DNA of 50,332 bases, taken from positions 1 to 50,332 of the forward strand of contig DGTS01000035.1 of NCBI GenBank assembly GCA_002394385.1, given 5' to 3'. The notes beneath the pieces were generated by a model. It was not told where the DNA came from. It saw nothing but the letters and a program-made list of their open reading frames with translations, and ran no database searches. Positions 40,951 to 50,310 of this stretch are shown one piece after another; the stretch's first letter is position 1; each line of letters opens with the position of its first letter. This DNA comes from Prevotella sp. UBA4330. GTDB taxonomy: Bacteria; Bacteroidota; Bacteroidia; Bacteroidales; Bacteroidaceae. The position numbers and the translations under genes are program-made.

Positions 40951-41973
40951 ATGGCAAAAATCGTAACATTAGGCGAGATAATGCTTCGCCTTTCTCCTCA
41001 GGGGAATGACCGTTTCATACAGAGTGAGAGTTTCCGCATTATTCCTGGAGGCGGCGAGGCTAACGTGGCAATCTCTGTTGCCAACTATGGCCACGATGCT
41101 TATTTCGTGTCAAAGTTGCCAAAACACGAGATTGGACAGATTGCTGTCAATGCTCTGCGCCGATATGGCGTGAACACTCAGTTCGTTGCCCGCGGCGGTG
41201 ACCGTGTAGGTCTCTATTATGCAGAGACTGGTGCCAGCATGCGCCCCTCAAAGGTGATTTATGACCGCGCTCATAGTGCTATCGCAGAGGCAGAGCCTTC
41301 AGATTTCGACTTCGATGCTATCATGGAAGGCGCACAATGGTTCCATTGGTCAGGCATCACTCCTGCAATATCAGACAAGGCTGCTGAACTTACACGTCTT
41401 GCTTGCGAGGCCGCAAAGCGCCACGGCGTTACCGTCAGCGTTGACCTCAACTTCCGCAAGAAACTATGGACAAGCGAGAAGGCCATATCTATCATGCGCC
41501 CTCTGATGAAGTATGTTGACGTATGCATTGGAAACGAGGAGGATGCAGAACTCTGTCTTGGATTCAAGCCTGATGCCGACGTTGAGGGCGGCAAGACAGA
41601 TGCCAGCGGATACGAGAAGATATTCAAGCAGATGAAGGAGGAGTTCGGCTTCAAGTATGTTGTATCAACACTCCGTGAGTCGTTCTCTGCTACATTCAAC
41701 GGATGGAAGGCTCTCATCTATAATGGCGAGGAGTTCTATCAGAGCAAGCGCTACGAAATCAATCCTATCATCGACCGTGTCGGTGGTGGTGACTCGTTCT
41801 CTGGCGGTCTTATCCACGGCCTTCTCACTAAAGAGACACAGAGCGAGGCACTCGAGTTTGCCGTTGCGGCATCTGCTTTGAAGCATACTATCAATGGCGA
41901 CTTCAACCTTGTATCTGTTGACGAAGTGGAGTCACTCGCTGGTGGAAATGCCAACGGACGCGTACAACGATAG
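40951..41973 (+). CDS. kdgK: 2-keto-3-deoxygluconate kinase (PfkB family)
   Basis: A 340-residue sugar kinase. The start VTLGEIMLRLSP and the block PGGGEANVAISVANYGHDAYFVSKLP are PfkB family signature 1. The C-terminal DRVGGGDSFSGGLIHGLL near residues 274-291 holds the catalytic aspartate and anion hole. It phosphorylates KDG to KDPG. KdgA downstream uses that product, and UxaA makes the substrate, so the assignment is well supported by context. Confidence 0.92.
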   Translation: MAKIVTLGEIMLRLSPQGNDRFIQSESFRIIPGGGEANVAISVANYGHDAYFVSKLPKHEIGQIAVNALRRYGVNTQFVARGGDRVGLYYAETGASMRPSKVIYDRAHSAIAEAEPSDFDFDAIMEGAQWFHWSGITPAISDKAAELTRLACEAAKRHGVTVSVDLNFRKKLWTSEKAISIMRPLMKYVDVCIGNEEDAELCLGFKPDADVEGGKTDASGYEKIFKQMKEEFGFKYVVSTLRESFSATFNGWKALIYNGEEFYQSKRYEINPIIDRVGGGDSFSGGLIHGLLTKETQSEALEFAVAASALKHTINGDFNLVSVDEVESLAGGNANGRVQR

Positions 41974-41977
41974 TCCG

Positions 41978-42017
41978 ATTTGACAAATTGACGATTTCAC
42001 AATTTGACAATTGAATA
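41978..42017 (+). repeat. 8-base-periodic spacer between kdgK and the four-helix gene
   Basis: Five units in phase: ATTTGACA, AATTGACG, ATTTCACA, ATTTGACA, ATTGAATA. It begins five bases after the kdgK stop and ends five bases before the next ATG. Confidence 0.65.
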
Positions 42018-42022
42018 CTGCC

Positions 42023-42391
42023 ATGACAGAACAGGAACTGAAGGAAAGGTTCAAACAATTCTCATTGAGAATAATAAAAATGGTGGATTCAATGCCAAAT
42101 ACAATATCTGGTAGGGCTATAGCCGCTCAGGTGGTTCGCTCTGGAACTTCTCCTGCGGCGAATTACCGTGCTGCTTGTATCGGAAAGTCTGAAAAAGACT
42201 TTTTGAACAAACTTAAAATGGTGGAAGAAGAACTTGATGAAACATCCCATTGGTTGGAAGTAATTATGGATTCAGAAATTCTTTCACGAAAGAGGGTGGA
42301 GCCGTTATATGAAGAATGTGTTGAGTTGTTGAGAATAATTGTAAGTTCAATTATATCAACGCGTAAACATCTTTCCCAAATGCCAGACTGA
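42023..42391 (+). CDS. Four-helix-bundle (23S IVS-type) protein
   Basis: A 122-residue all-helical protein of the four helix bundle / 23S rRNA intervening-sequence family: FSLRIIKMVDSMPNTISGRAIAAQVVRSGTSPAANYRAAC, then KSEKDFLNKLKMVEEELDETSHWLEVI. The motif RSGTSPAANYREA-like is the family hallmark. Proteins of this kind form homo-pentamers or bind nucleic acid, but no reaction is known. It interrupts kdgK-kdgA, is more AT-rich than its neighbours, and has 8-base-periodic spacers on both sides. The frame opens at TTG 42011; the ATG at 42023 is preferred. Confidence 0.8.
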   Translation: MTEQELKERFKQFSLRIIKMVDSMPNTISGRAIAAQVVRSGTSPAANYRAACIGKSEKDFLNKLKMVEEELDETSHWLEVIMDSEILSRKRVEPLYEECVELLRIIVSSIISTRKHLSQMPD

Positions 42392-42412
42392 TGAAAATCG
42401 TTGACGCGATAA

Positions 42413-42452
42413 TTACAGTAAAATAGAAAAATAGTAAAATTGTAAAATATAA
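42413..42452 (+). repeat. 8-base-periodic spacer before kdgA
   Basis: Units AAATAGAA, AAATAGTA, AAATTGTA and AAATATAA (42421-42452) follow a weaker TTACAGTA (42413-42420). The array ends two bases before the kdgA ATG. The consensus equals that of 11871-11910. Confidence 0.7.
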
Positions 42453-42454
42453 CT

Positions 42455-43120
42455 ATGGCAAAGTTTGATAAAATCGCTGTACTGAAGAAGATAGGCGATA
42501 CAGGTATGGTACCTGTGTTTTATAATAAAGACGTTGAAGTCTGCAAGAACGTTGTTAAGGCTTGCTACGAGGGCGGTGTGCGCGCTTTCGAATTCACCAA
42601 TCGTGGCGACTTCGCTCAAGAGGTGTTTGGCGAACTGGTAAAGTGGGCAGACAAAGAGTGCCCCGAACTCGCTCTTGGTATAGGAAGCGTTGTTGATGCT
42701 CCCACGGCTGCACTCTACATACAATTGGGAGCAAACTTCGTTGTAGGTCCGTTGTTCAATCCTGACATTGCACCTGTATGCAACCGTCGTCTCGTTCCTT
42801 ACTGCCCTGGATGCGGTACACCATCGGAGATAGGCAAGGCTCAGGAGTTGGGCTGCGACCTTACGAAACTCTTCCCCGGAGATGTTTACACACCGAAGAT
42901 GGTGAAGGGACTAATGGCACCAATGAAGTGGTCGAAGATTATGGTCACTGGTGGCGTTGCTCCCGAGAAGGAGAATCTTGAGGCATGGTTCAAGGCTGGC
43001 GTCTTCTGCGTGGGCATGGGCTCCAAACTCTTCCCCAAAGACAAGGTGGCAGCAGGCGACTGGCAGTATGTAACAGACAAATGCAAGGAGGCATTAGGTT
43101 ACGTTGCTGAGGCACGCTAG
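42455..43120 (+). CDS. kdgA: KDPG / 4-hydroxy-2-oxoglutarate aldolase
   Basis: A 221-residue class I aldolase that splits 2-keto-3-deoxy-6-phosphogluconate to pyruvate and glyceraldehyde-3-phosphate. E46 in AFEFTNRG and the Schiff-base lysine K138 in DLTKLFPGD are in place, with GIGSVVDAPTAALYIQLGANFVVGP and VTGGVAPEKENLEAWFKAGVFCVGMGS as further family blocks. It completes the altronate route with UxaA and KdgK. The kinase gene behind starts inside its last codons. Confidence 0.94.
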   Translation: MAKFDKIAVLKKIGDTGMVPVFYNKDVEVCKNVVKACYEGGVRAFEFTNRGDFAQEVFGELVKWADKECPELALGIGSVVDAPTAALYIQLGANFVVGPLFNPDIAPVCNRRLVPYCPGCGTPSEIGKAQELGCDLTKLFPGDVYTPKMVKGLMAPMKWSKIMVTGGVAPEKENLEAWFKAGVFCVGMGSKLFPKDKVAAGDWQYVTDKCKEALGYVAEAR

Positions 43121-46100
43121 TAAAAACTCATTTACAAAGGGCTTGGTATGGCTTGTCGCCATATTGAGCCTTTTGTGCTTTTCGGCTTGTCATGACAATC
43201 CCAACAGGACCGAGGTGGACAGGCTGAATGCCATTTCTTATGCCTACCATTACAAAAACATAGACTCGACGATTCATTATGCCAACGCTGCTTTGCGCCT
43301 TTCAGACCGCTATGGCGGCGGTAAGGCAGAGGCACTTAACAACCTTGCATTTGCGAGCATAGCGAAAATGGATTACCAAGATGCCTCCCGACGTCTTGAC
43401 AGCATCGAGGGCATTACCAACAACCAGGTGGAACTTCTAGTCGCCAACATTCAGCAAATGCGACTGTGCCAGCGTGAGTCGCGCAACAAGGACTTCTATG
43501 ACTATCTTGAGAAAGCGCGGCAATGCCAGAAGCGCATTAATGAGTCGCGCGACATGCTGACGGAGAGGCAACTCCAGCGAATGGTTTATGCCGAGAGCGA
43601 ACTGGCGATAGTCACTTCTACATATTATTATTATGTGGGTCTTGAGAACGAGTCGAAGGCAGCGCTTCTCGAGATTGATGCCAACGGCGAGATACAGAAA
43701 GACTCTGCGCAACTCATGAACTATCTCTACCAGATAGGTGCTGGCGGAATAATCACCGAAGGCACGCAGGAGGAAATTTACCAGGCAGAGTGGGACCGCC
43801 TTGTGAGATGCTACATGCTTGCCAAGCAGAGTGGAAGCGTGTATTGGGAGGCCAACTCACTACAGGCAATGAGCGAGCACTTGCAAGAGAAGGCGAGCCG
43901 CGACAAACTGATAGCCGATAACCTCGCGTCGATAAAATATATCAATGATGACAATATGCCCGACAGCCTTTTGGCAGGCAACCTTGCCCAGAGGTCGCTT
44001 CTGCTATTCCAGGGTCTTGGCGATGTTTATCAGACGGCGGGTTCCTATCGTACACTTGCCTCGTGCTATTGGGGCGTGGGCGACTACCACTCGGCCATGA
44101 TATGCCTTGAGGATGCGCTGAACAAAGACAAACGCATAGAGCAGGCACCCGACCTTGTAGCCAGCATTCGCGAGCAGTTGTCGCTTGTGTGCTCTGCGAT
44201 GGACGACAAACCCAATAGCGACTTTAACAGGAACATATATCTCGACCTCCAGGACATGACACGACAAGATCGTCATTTGGAGGCACGCGCCGAGCAACTC
44301 GACCGTTCTTCAAGCCAACTGAACATGATGATTGCGGCTGTGCTCTTTATGATTCTTTTCTGCATGGTGCTCATGTTCCTCTTTTATTATTTGGGACGGA
44401 CAAAGCAAAAGAAGAACAATCTTGAATCGCTGCTCATGCCATTAGAGCAATGGAGAGCCGACAACCTGCTGGCATACAATGCTTTAGACGAGAAATATGA
44501 AGAAATAAACGAGGCGTATGCCCTGAACGTAATCCACATTGCAAACAACAAGAAGCAGAACCTGGAGAACCGTGCGAAGATATTCCTCGTGAACAGCATC
44601 ATGCCTTTCATCGACCGTATGATTCATGAGGTGAGTAGGCTCAAGAATGCCGACGAACCTGCCAACGTGAGGACGGAGAGATATAACTATGTGGCGGAAC
44701 TTACCGACAAGATAAACGACTATAACAATGTGCTAACGCAATGGATTCAGTTGCGCAAGGGCGACCTCAGCATGCACGTTGAGAGTTTTCCGCTTCAGGA
44801 GATTTTCAATGTGGTTCAGAAGGGCAGGATGTCGTTCCAGTTGAAGGGCATAAACCTCGTTGTTGAGCCTACAGAGAATACCGTTAAGGCCGACCGTGTG
44901 CTCACTCTCTTCATGCTGAACACCCTTGCCGACAATGCGAGGAAATTCACGCCAGAAGGCGGCACCGTCACGATAAGTTCAACCTCTACTGATGAGTTTG
45001 TAGAGATTTCGGTCAAGGACACTGGCAAGGGTTTGTCGGCAGAGGCACTCTCAGGCATCTTCGATCATAAGGTGTATAACGGTCATGGCTTCGGTCTTAT
45101 GAACTGTAAGGGAATCATTGAGAAGTACCGGAAGATGAGCCAGATATTCAGCGTATGCAAATTGTCGGCGGAGAGCGAGGAGGGCAAGGGCAGCCGCTTC
45201 TTCTTCCGTCTGCCTCGTGGTGTGGTGCGCATGGCGGTGGCGCTCATTGTGGCTTTCTCCGCCCAGTATGTATGTGCCGCTGAAATGCCACAAAAGACGG
45301 CCTCTGCCTATGCTGACAGTGCATACTATTCTAATGTCAATGGCCAATATGCTAAGGCTCTGCAGTACTCCGACAGCGTGCGCAAGTACCTTAATATTAG
45401 ATATAGACAGTTGAAGCCTGCAGGAAAGGTACTTATGGCAAGAAGCGGCGACACCAAGACCGAACCCGCCGAGATTACATGGTTCCGCGAGGGCATAGAT
45501 ATCGATTACGATGTGATTCTTGACATCCGCAACGAGAGTGCGGTCGCTGCACTTGCCTTACACGACTGGTCGCTTTATAGATACAACAACCGCATCTATA
45601 CCATGCTCTTCAAGGAAAAGTCGGCAGACAAGAGTCTTGCAGAGTATTGCCGCGCCATGCAGACGTCAGAGTCGAACAAGTCGATAGCCGTGGCAATGCT
45701 TGTGCTGATTCTTATACTCATTCTGCTGGCTTACTATTTCCTCTATTACCGCCATCGCATCAACTACGGTTATTGCATGGAACAGGTGGGATATATAAAC
45801 GACATCTTGCTAAGCGAGCGTAGCGACGAGGAGAAACTGGCGCTCGTCGAGCCAATATCAACAAGCAAGTATCCCGAGGCTCTGCGCGAAATTGTCGGCA
45901 ACGTGAAGGCCGCTCTCAAGTCGTCGGTCAAGAACTCCCGCGAGAAGCGTGACATCATAGAGTTGGCGGAGGACGAGCGACGTCGTGCCGAACTCGAGGA
46001 CGGTAAACTCCATGTGAGCAACAATGTGCTCGACAACTGCCTAAGTACCTTGAAGCACGAAACGATGTACTATCCCTCGCGCATACGCCAGATTGTTGAC

Positions 46101-46637
46101 GAGATGAGCGACGGCAATGCACAGGAGGAGCCGAAACGTCTGCAGGCGATTGACGAACTGCTGGCTTATTACAAAGAACTTTATGGCATACTTAGCGCTC
46201 AGGCCATGAGACAGGTGAACGCCGTGAAGAACAAGTGCCAGGCTGTAAGTGTGAGCGAGATTCTGGACACTAATGAGAAGGACATTTATGCTATGGGCGA
46301 CGCGTTCATGCTGAAACATCTCTTCGATACCTTGCAGAAGCAGAACGGTGCGCCTCCCGCCAGTGTGAGCATCACTCCGAGGGATGGCGGCTACCTCGTG
46401 TTCCGCCTCGGAATGGAGAACCTCAGGTTCCGCGATTTCTTCGTGCCCTCGATGCAGAACATTCCTTTCATGATTTGCCGCCAGATAGTGAGAGAGAACA
46501 GCGAGAGCACCAACCGGAGGGGATGCGGCATCGTGGCTCAGCCGTCAGAAACAGGTGGCTCGATAGTAACCGTCACCCTGGCGGCCGCAAAGGGCAAACC
46601 TCACGTGGAAAGAACAGAAAACTTGAAGAATCAATAA
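43104..46637 (+). CDS. Double-module sensor histidine kinase (DUF5112/DUF5113 type)
   Basis: A 1177-residue protein with an N-terminal anchor or lipobox (LLCFSAC near 23-29) and periplasmic TPR-like helices to about 405. A membrane segment (408-430) leads to a first cytoplasmic module with ATPase boxes (N611 in LADNARKFTPEGG, DTGKGL 639-644, GHGFGL 660-665). A second membrane segment (about 707-725), a short periplasmic part (about 726-858) and a third membrane segment (860-882) lead to a second cytoplasmic module with the H-box-like LKHETMYYP (H985), whose own ATPase region lacks N and G boxes. I see no good H-box in the first module. The initiator must be non-ATG; TTG 43104 overlaps kdgA by 17 bases. 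A response regulator follows by 12 bases. The DUF5112/5113 labels are from memory. Confidence 0.75.
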   Translation: MLRHASKNSFTKGLVWLVAILSLLCFSACHDNPNRTEVDRLNAISYAYHYKNIDSTIHYANAALRLSDRYGGGKAEALNNLAFASIAKMDYQDASRRLDSIEGITNNQVELLVANIQQMRLCQRESRNKDFYDYLEKARQCQKRINESRDMLTERQLQRMVYAESELAIVTSTYYYYVGLENESKAALLEIDANGEIQKDSAQLMNYLYQIGAGGIITEGTQEEIYQAEWDRLVRCYMLAKQSGSVYWEANSLQAMSEHLQEKASRDKLIADNLASIKYINDDNMPDSLLAGNLAQRSLLLFQGLGDVYQTAGSYRTLASCYWGVGDYHSAMICLEDALNKDKRIEQAPDLVASIREQLSLVCSAMDDKPNSDFNRNIYLDLQDMTRQDRHLEARAEQLDRSSSQLNMMIAAVLFMILFCMVLMFLFYYLGRTKQKKNNLESLLMPLEQWRADNLLAYNALDEKYEEINEAYALNVIHIANNKKQNLENRAKIFLVNSIMPFIDRMIHEVSRLKNADEPANVRTERYNYVAELTDKINDYNNVLTQWIQLRKGDLSMHVESFPLQEIFNVVQKGRMSFQLKGINLVVEPTENTVKADRVLTLFMLNTLADNARKFTPEGGTVTISSTSTDEFVEISVKDTGKGLSAEALSGIFDHKVYNGHGFGLMNCKGIIEKYRKMSQIFSVCKLSAESEEGKGSRFFFRLPRGVVRMAVALIVAFSAQYVCAAEMPQKTASAYADSAYYSNVNGQYAKALQYSDSVRKYLNIRYRQLKPAGKVLMARSGDTKTEPAEITWFREGIDIDYDVILDIRNESAVAALALHDWSLYRYNNRIYTMLFKEKSADKSLAEYCRAMQTSESNKSIAVAMLVLILILILLAYYFLYYRHRINYGYCMEQVGYINDILLSERSDEEKLALVEPISTSKYPEALREIVGNVKAALKSSVKNSREKRDIIELAEDERRRAELEDGKLHVSNNVLDNCLSTLKHETMYYPSRIRQIVDEMSDGNAQEEPKRLQAIDELLAYYKELYGILSAQAMRQVNAVKNKCQAVSVSEILDTNEKDIYAMGDAFMLKHLFDTLQKQNGAPPASVSITPRDGGYLVFRLGMENLRFRDFFVPSMQNIPFMICRQIVRENSESTNRRGCGIVAQPSETGGSIVTVTLAAAKGKPHVERTENLKNQ

Positions 46638-46649
46638 ACTAATATATCT

Positions 46650-47381
46650 ATGGAAAATTTTAAAGTGATAATCGTCGAGGATGTGGCACTCGAACTTAAA
46701 GGCACCGAAGGAATATTCCGCAACGACATTCCCGAGGCTGAGATAATTGGAACTGCCGACAGCGAGACGGCTTACTGGAGACTCATGAAGCAGCAGAAGC
46801 CAGACATGGTGCTGCTCGACCTTGGACTTGGAGGCTCAACCACCGTGGGTGTGGAGATTTGCCGGCAGACAAAGGAGATGTATCCTGCAATCAAGATACT
46901 GATATTCACGGGCGAGATTCTCAACGAGAAACTATGGGTTGACGTGCTCGATGCCGGTTGCGACGGCATCTGCCTGAAGAGTGGCGAACTGCTCACGCGC
47001 GGCGATGTGGTCAGCGTGATGTCAGGCAAGAAAATGGTGTTCAACCAGCCTATTCTTGAGAAAATCATCGAGCGATTCAAGCATAGCGTGAGCAACCAGT
47101 TGATGAGGCAGGAGGCCCTTGTCGATTACGAGATTGACGAGTATGACGAGCGTTTCCTTCGCCATCTTGCTCTTGGCTATACAAAGGAGCAGATAACAAA
47201 TCTCAGGGGAATGCCTTTCGGAGTGAAAAGCCTGGAGAAACGTCAGAACGAACTGGTGCAGAAACTGTTCCCATCGGGGCGCGGTGTCAACGGGGCGGGA
47301 ATCAACGCCACACGTCTTGTCGTAAGGGCTCTCGAACTGCGCATCATAGACCTTGACAACCTCCAGCCAGACGAAGAATGA
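46650..47381 (+). CDS. Response regulator partner of the double-module kinase
   Basis: A 243-residue protein. The receiver domain has acidic E10-D11 (VIIVEDVALEL), phosphoacceptor D57 (DMVLLDLGLGG), T88 (IFTGE) and K110 (CLKSG). The C-terminal part has a helical DNA-binding region with DYEIDEYDERFLRHLALGYTKEQITN, comparable to a LuxR helix-turn-helix with an unusual second half (MPFGVKSLEKRQNEL); I recall this as the DUF5932 type. It lies 12 bases behind the kinase and overlaps the next gene by four bases, so all three are translated together. Confidence 0.83.
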   Translation: MENFKVIIVEDVALELKGTEGIFRNDIPEAEIIGTADSETAYWRLMKQQKPDMVLLDLGLGGSTTVGVEICRQTKEMYPAIKILIFTGEILNEKLWVDVLDAGCDGICLKSGELLTRGDVVSVMSGKKMVFNQPILEKIIERFKHSVSNQLMRQEALVDYEIDEYDERFLRHLALGYTKEQITNLRGMPFGVKSLEKRQNELVQKLFPSGRGVNGAGINATRLVVRALELRIIDLDNLQPDEE

Positions 47382-47983
47382 CACTTAAAAGGACCATAAC
47401 CATTGCATGCGTGGCAATACTCATTGCAAACCTGCTGCTCGTGCTCCTCTCGTGGATAGTGAGTGCCACGGGGGTGGCAGGCGTGCGCTCTTTGATAAGC
47501 AGCGAGGGTCTCAGATGGTTTCTCAGCCGCTACATCGACAACATCTCCACACCCTTGCTGGCATGGCTTTTGTTGCTTGCCATTGCCTATAGTTGCTATG
47601 AGGGCAGCGGTCTGTCGATGGCGGTGAGCAGAGTGCTGAAGGGAGAGAAACTGGAGTTCAAGCAGAGGCTCGGCATCAGGGTGGCGCTGATAGTGCTTGC
47701 TGTAGTCATCGCCGTCACGTTGCTTCTGCTGCTCACTCCGCATGCCGTGCTGCTCAGTCCTTCGGGAGATGTCTTCCCCTCGCCGTTCAGCAGAAGCATT
47801 GTCCCGATTGTTGCGGGTGCCGTTACTCTGTTCTCTTTTGCATACGGTCTTGCAGGGGGCACCATAAATAATATCGACACCGCCTTCAATATGCTCTATT
47901 GCAAGATACCGACATTGTTGCCGGTGCTCATTCTTTATATCTTTGCCGCGCAGTTGTACGCCTGTCTATGCTTCGTGTTCTGA
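47378..47983 (+). CDS. Membrane protein resembling the start of AbgT transporters
   Basis: A 201-residue protein with about five membrane segments. The stretch SLISSEGLRWFLSRYIDNISTPLLAWLLLLAIAYSCYEGSGL resembles the first part of AbgT/p-aminobenzoyl-glutamate transporters, but those are about 500 residues, so only a fragment-like portion is present. The ATG overlaps the regulator's stop (ATGA), suggesting coupled translation. It could be a modulator of the signalling pair. Function is uncertain. Confidence 0.65.
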   Translation: MTLKRTITIACVAILIANLLLVLLSWIVSATGVAGVRSLISSEGLRWFLSRYIDNISTPLLAWLLLLAIAYSCYEGSGLSMAVSRVLKGEKLEFKQRLGIRVALIVLAVVIAVTLLLLLTPHAVLLSPSGDVFPSPFSRSIVPIVAGAVTLFSFAYGLAGGTINNIDTAFNMLYCKIPTLLPVLILYIFAAQLYACLCFVF

Positions 47984-47984
47984 A

Positions 47985-48743
47985 CTATCTTATCCTGTAG
48001 AACACGCCGATGGTGCCGTAGATGGGGTAGAGGGTTTGCTCAACGGTCTTAAAGTCTTTCTTGAAAATGCCGTTGAGTCCCCAGTTGAGGTCGGCCGATA
48101 CGCCGATGCGCTGGCCTATCTGCCAGTCAACGCCTGCTGCAATGCCGAAGTGAAGGCTGCGCATGTCGTCGCTGAAGTCGTAGGTGGCACGCTCGTCGTC
48201 CTTGCTTCCCATGGTCACCTTGGGGCCTGTAGGGTCGCCCTGGCGCAGATATCCGTCATAGACATATCCCTCGAAACTCTTGTCGAGAAGGACCGACATG
48301 TATGGGCCAGCCTTCAGCATCACCTTGTCGCCCAGGCTGTATGTGGCCTCTACGGGTATCGTAATCATCCATTCCCTTACTCTTTGGCGCACGCGTCCTG
48401 TGTACATGCCTTCGAGCATGCTCTCGCCCTTCTTCACCTCCATGTGATACATCTTGGTGGTTATCTCGGCGTTCAGACCCTTGTTTTCGACGCGCAGGCC
48501 AGCCATTATGCCGAAGTCGTTCTTCACGGGCAGCCATGCGTCGGCGCCAGCCATAAACGATGGTGTGAGGCAGAATTTGTCGAGGCTTCTGATTGAGGCA
48601 GGCATTCCCAGCGGGGTGGTGCCTCCGAGGTTATAGCCGAAGCGCAGTTTCAGCGCGAGGTTGTCGCCGATGTTTCCCGCCATGGTGAGGCATTGCCATT
48701 GCATAGCGAGCAGGGCTGATAATAATAGTATGGTCTTCTTCAT
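47985..48743 (-). CDS. PorT-like outer membrane beta-barrel protein
   Basis: A 252-residue exported protein with signal peptide (MKKTILLLSALLAMQWQCLTMA) and about eight to ten alternating strands: LALKLRFGYNLGG, FGIMAGLRVENKGL, ITIPVEATYSLGDKVMLKAGPYMSVLLD. It ends TIGVFYRIR. The pattern matches the small barrel family of Bacteroidetes (PorT / OMP_b-brl_2). It overlaps the PCMD lipoprotein stop by four bases (ATGA, minus strand), so the two form one unit. Confidence 0.78.
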   Translation of the reverse strand: MKKTILLLSALLAMQWQCLTMAGNIGDNLALKLRFGYNLGGTTPLGMPASIRSLDKFCLTPSFMAGADAWLPVKNDFGIMAGLRVENKGLNAEITTKMYHMEVKKGESMLEGMYTGRVRQRVREWMITIPVEATYSLGDKVMLKAGPYMSVLLDKSFEGYVYDGYLRQGDPTGPKVTMGSKDDERATYDFSDDMRSLHFGIAAGVDWQIGQRIGVSADLNWGLNGIFKKDFKTVEQTLYPIYGTIGVFYRIR

Positions 48744-49924
48744 TGTTGCTTCTCCTCCTCTCCATCATTCTTTTCCAAAGAAATCTCTACCTTGTCTATG
48801 TAAAGCGTGCTGCCGATGGCTCCGCAGAACAGCGCACCGTCCTTGCTCGACGAGAACACCAGTGCCAGATTGTATCCGAATTGCCCGAGCAACTCGTCGT
48901 CGATGGGCTTAATCTCCTCAAAGAACATCTCGAACGGCTGCCAAGTGTCTGTGGGCGGAAGCGACTTCACGCGCGCCTTGCTCACCACATACTCGCTTGT
49001 CAGCACGTTGCCGCCATCGAGAACTACGGCGTTGCCGTCTTTGTCCTTGTTGCGGTATAGCACGGCATAGATGTCTGCCTCGTCGGTCTTTCCCGGCACC
49101 ACTTTGTTCTCCCCGTTGCGATACTCCGCGCCAGGCGTGTATTTATAGTAGCCCGTAACCCTGAGCGGATTTGCGGGGAAAGCGAAGTCCTTGCCCATGA
49201 GCGTCGATTCGAGAGCGCTCGACAGGGCCTTGTTAACGTCAAAGGCTCCGATGAAGAGGTTGCCGGCAGCCATGTATTTTTTCATGGCCTCTGCCAGCGG
49301 TCCAGCCGAAAGTGTCCTCATTCGCACGCAATTGCCTTCATATCCGTCTGCTATAGGCACTGTGGGGTGCTCGTCGGGCGACAGGTTACTGTTGCCCATT
49401 CCGAATCCCTGGTTTCCTGTTGCCCACACGTTGCGTTTGTTGCCGCTGCGGTCATACTCGAACCATGAGTAGTATTTGTAACTGAAGAAGAGCATGTTGC
49501 CGTCAGTTATCTCGTAGTTCTCGAAGTCGAACTCCAGTTTCGGCATGTCTGCCTCGCGGAACTCCACGGTGTAGGTTCTTGTCCACGCGCCGTCTTCCGA
49601 TGTCACCTTATATGTCACGGGCCCGTTTCTGAAGTTCTGCGCCGTGCCGTTGGCAGGCTCAATGGTGGCACCCGGCGTTAGCGTGAACTGAAGGGGGATG
49701 TCGGGCAGAGACAATAGCGACTTCACGTTGAAAACGATGTGGCTGTTGCTGGCCAGCACATTGTCCTGGCGCATGTCTGTCTCGGGCTGGTAGAAGCAGT
49801 CCTTGTAGTCGTCGCCTTCAACCCAGACGCTAAGGATGTCGCATTCTGCATTCTTCGCCTCGTCCTTGAAGCAGGACGTGAGAAGAAGCACCGTCATAAG
49901 TAGTGTAGCCGATATGTATTTCAT
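48740..49924 (-). CDS. PCMD-domain lipoprotein
   Basis: A 394-residue lipoprotein with lipobox LLTSC (C18). An Ig-like part with FTLTPGATIEPANGTAQNFRNGPVTYKVTSEDGAWTRTYTV (a typical PCMD-associated domain) occupies about 30-125. The PCMD (putative carbohydrate metabolism) domain follows, with FDFENYEITD, YSWFEY and GYYKYTPGAEY, to about residue 385. Such proteins sit on the cell surface and are thought to bind glycans. The box TATCTTTG (49948-49955, minus strand) lies 23 bases before the ATG. Confidence 0.82.
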   Translation of the reverse strand: MKYISATLLMTVLLLTSCFKDEAKNAECDILSVWVEGDDYKDCFYQPETDMRQDNVLASNSHIVFNVKSLLSLPDIPLQFTLTPGATIEPANGTAQNFRNGPVTYKVTSEDGAWTRTYTVEFREADMPKLEFDFENYEITDGNMLFFSYKYYSWFEYDRSGNKRNVWATGNQGFGMGNSNLSPDEHPTVPIADGYEGNCVRMRTLSAGPLAEAMKKYMAAGNLFIGAFDVNKALSSALESTLMGKDFAFPANPLRVTGYYKYTPGAEYRNGENKVVPGKTDEADIYAVLYRNKDKDGNAVVLDGGNVLTSEYVVSKARVKSLPPTDTWQPFEMFFEEIKPIDDELLGQFGYNLALVFSSSKDGALFCGAIGSTLYIDKVEISLEKNDGEEEKQQ

Positions 49925-50310
49925 TATATCAATTTTTTTAACGCTTGCAAAGATAGCAATTATTGTTTAACTATGCAATTTGATTTAAGATTTTTTTTGT
50001 TTGTATGCACTTCCGTTGATGTATGTTTCGCATCGCTGTATGCATACCGGTGAGATTGCGAAAGATGCCTAATGGGGAGGTCATATGACATCAGTGGGAT
50101 TGCGTTTTCTACGTCTCCTGTGTGCGCTAAGTGCTGCTTCGTTGGTGCCAAGGTTCAATCTTATTTCTCAGTTGCCAAATAACGGGCAGCCGCAACCTGC
50201 AAAAATCTGTTAACAAAATCCGCCTTTCCTGTTAAAATTCGTAAACAACACCTTTCCGCCGCGGAACGCAGGCGAGTCAACCAAGACAGTACGAAGTAAA
50301 CGAAAACAGT
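49925..50310. other. Gene-free stretch at the right edge
   Basis: Apart from the minus-strand promoter box at 49948-49955 I see no gene, terminator or repeat array of quality. GCGAAAGATGCC near 50078 recalls part of the repeat at 37978-38040 but is too short to call. Confidence 0.5.

Noticed and set aside
50130..50165. GGTTCAATC resembling a tRNA T-loop
   Set aside because: No acceptor, D or anticodon stems could be found around it.
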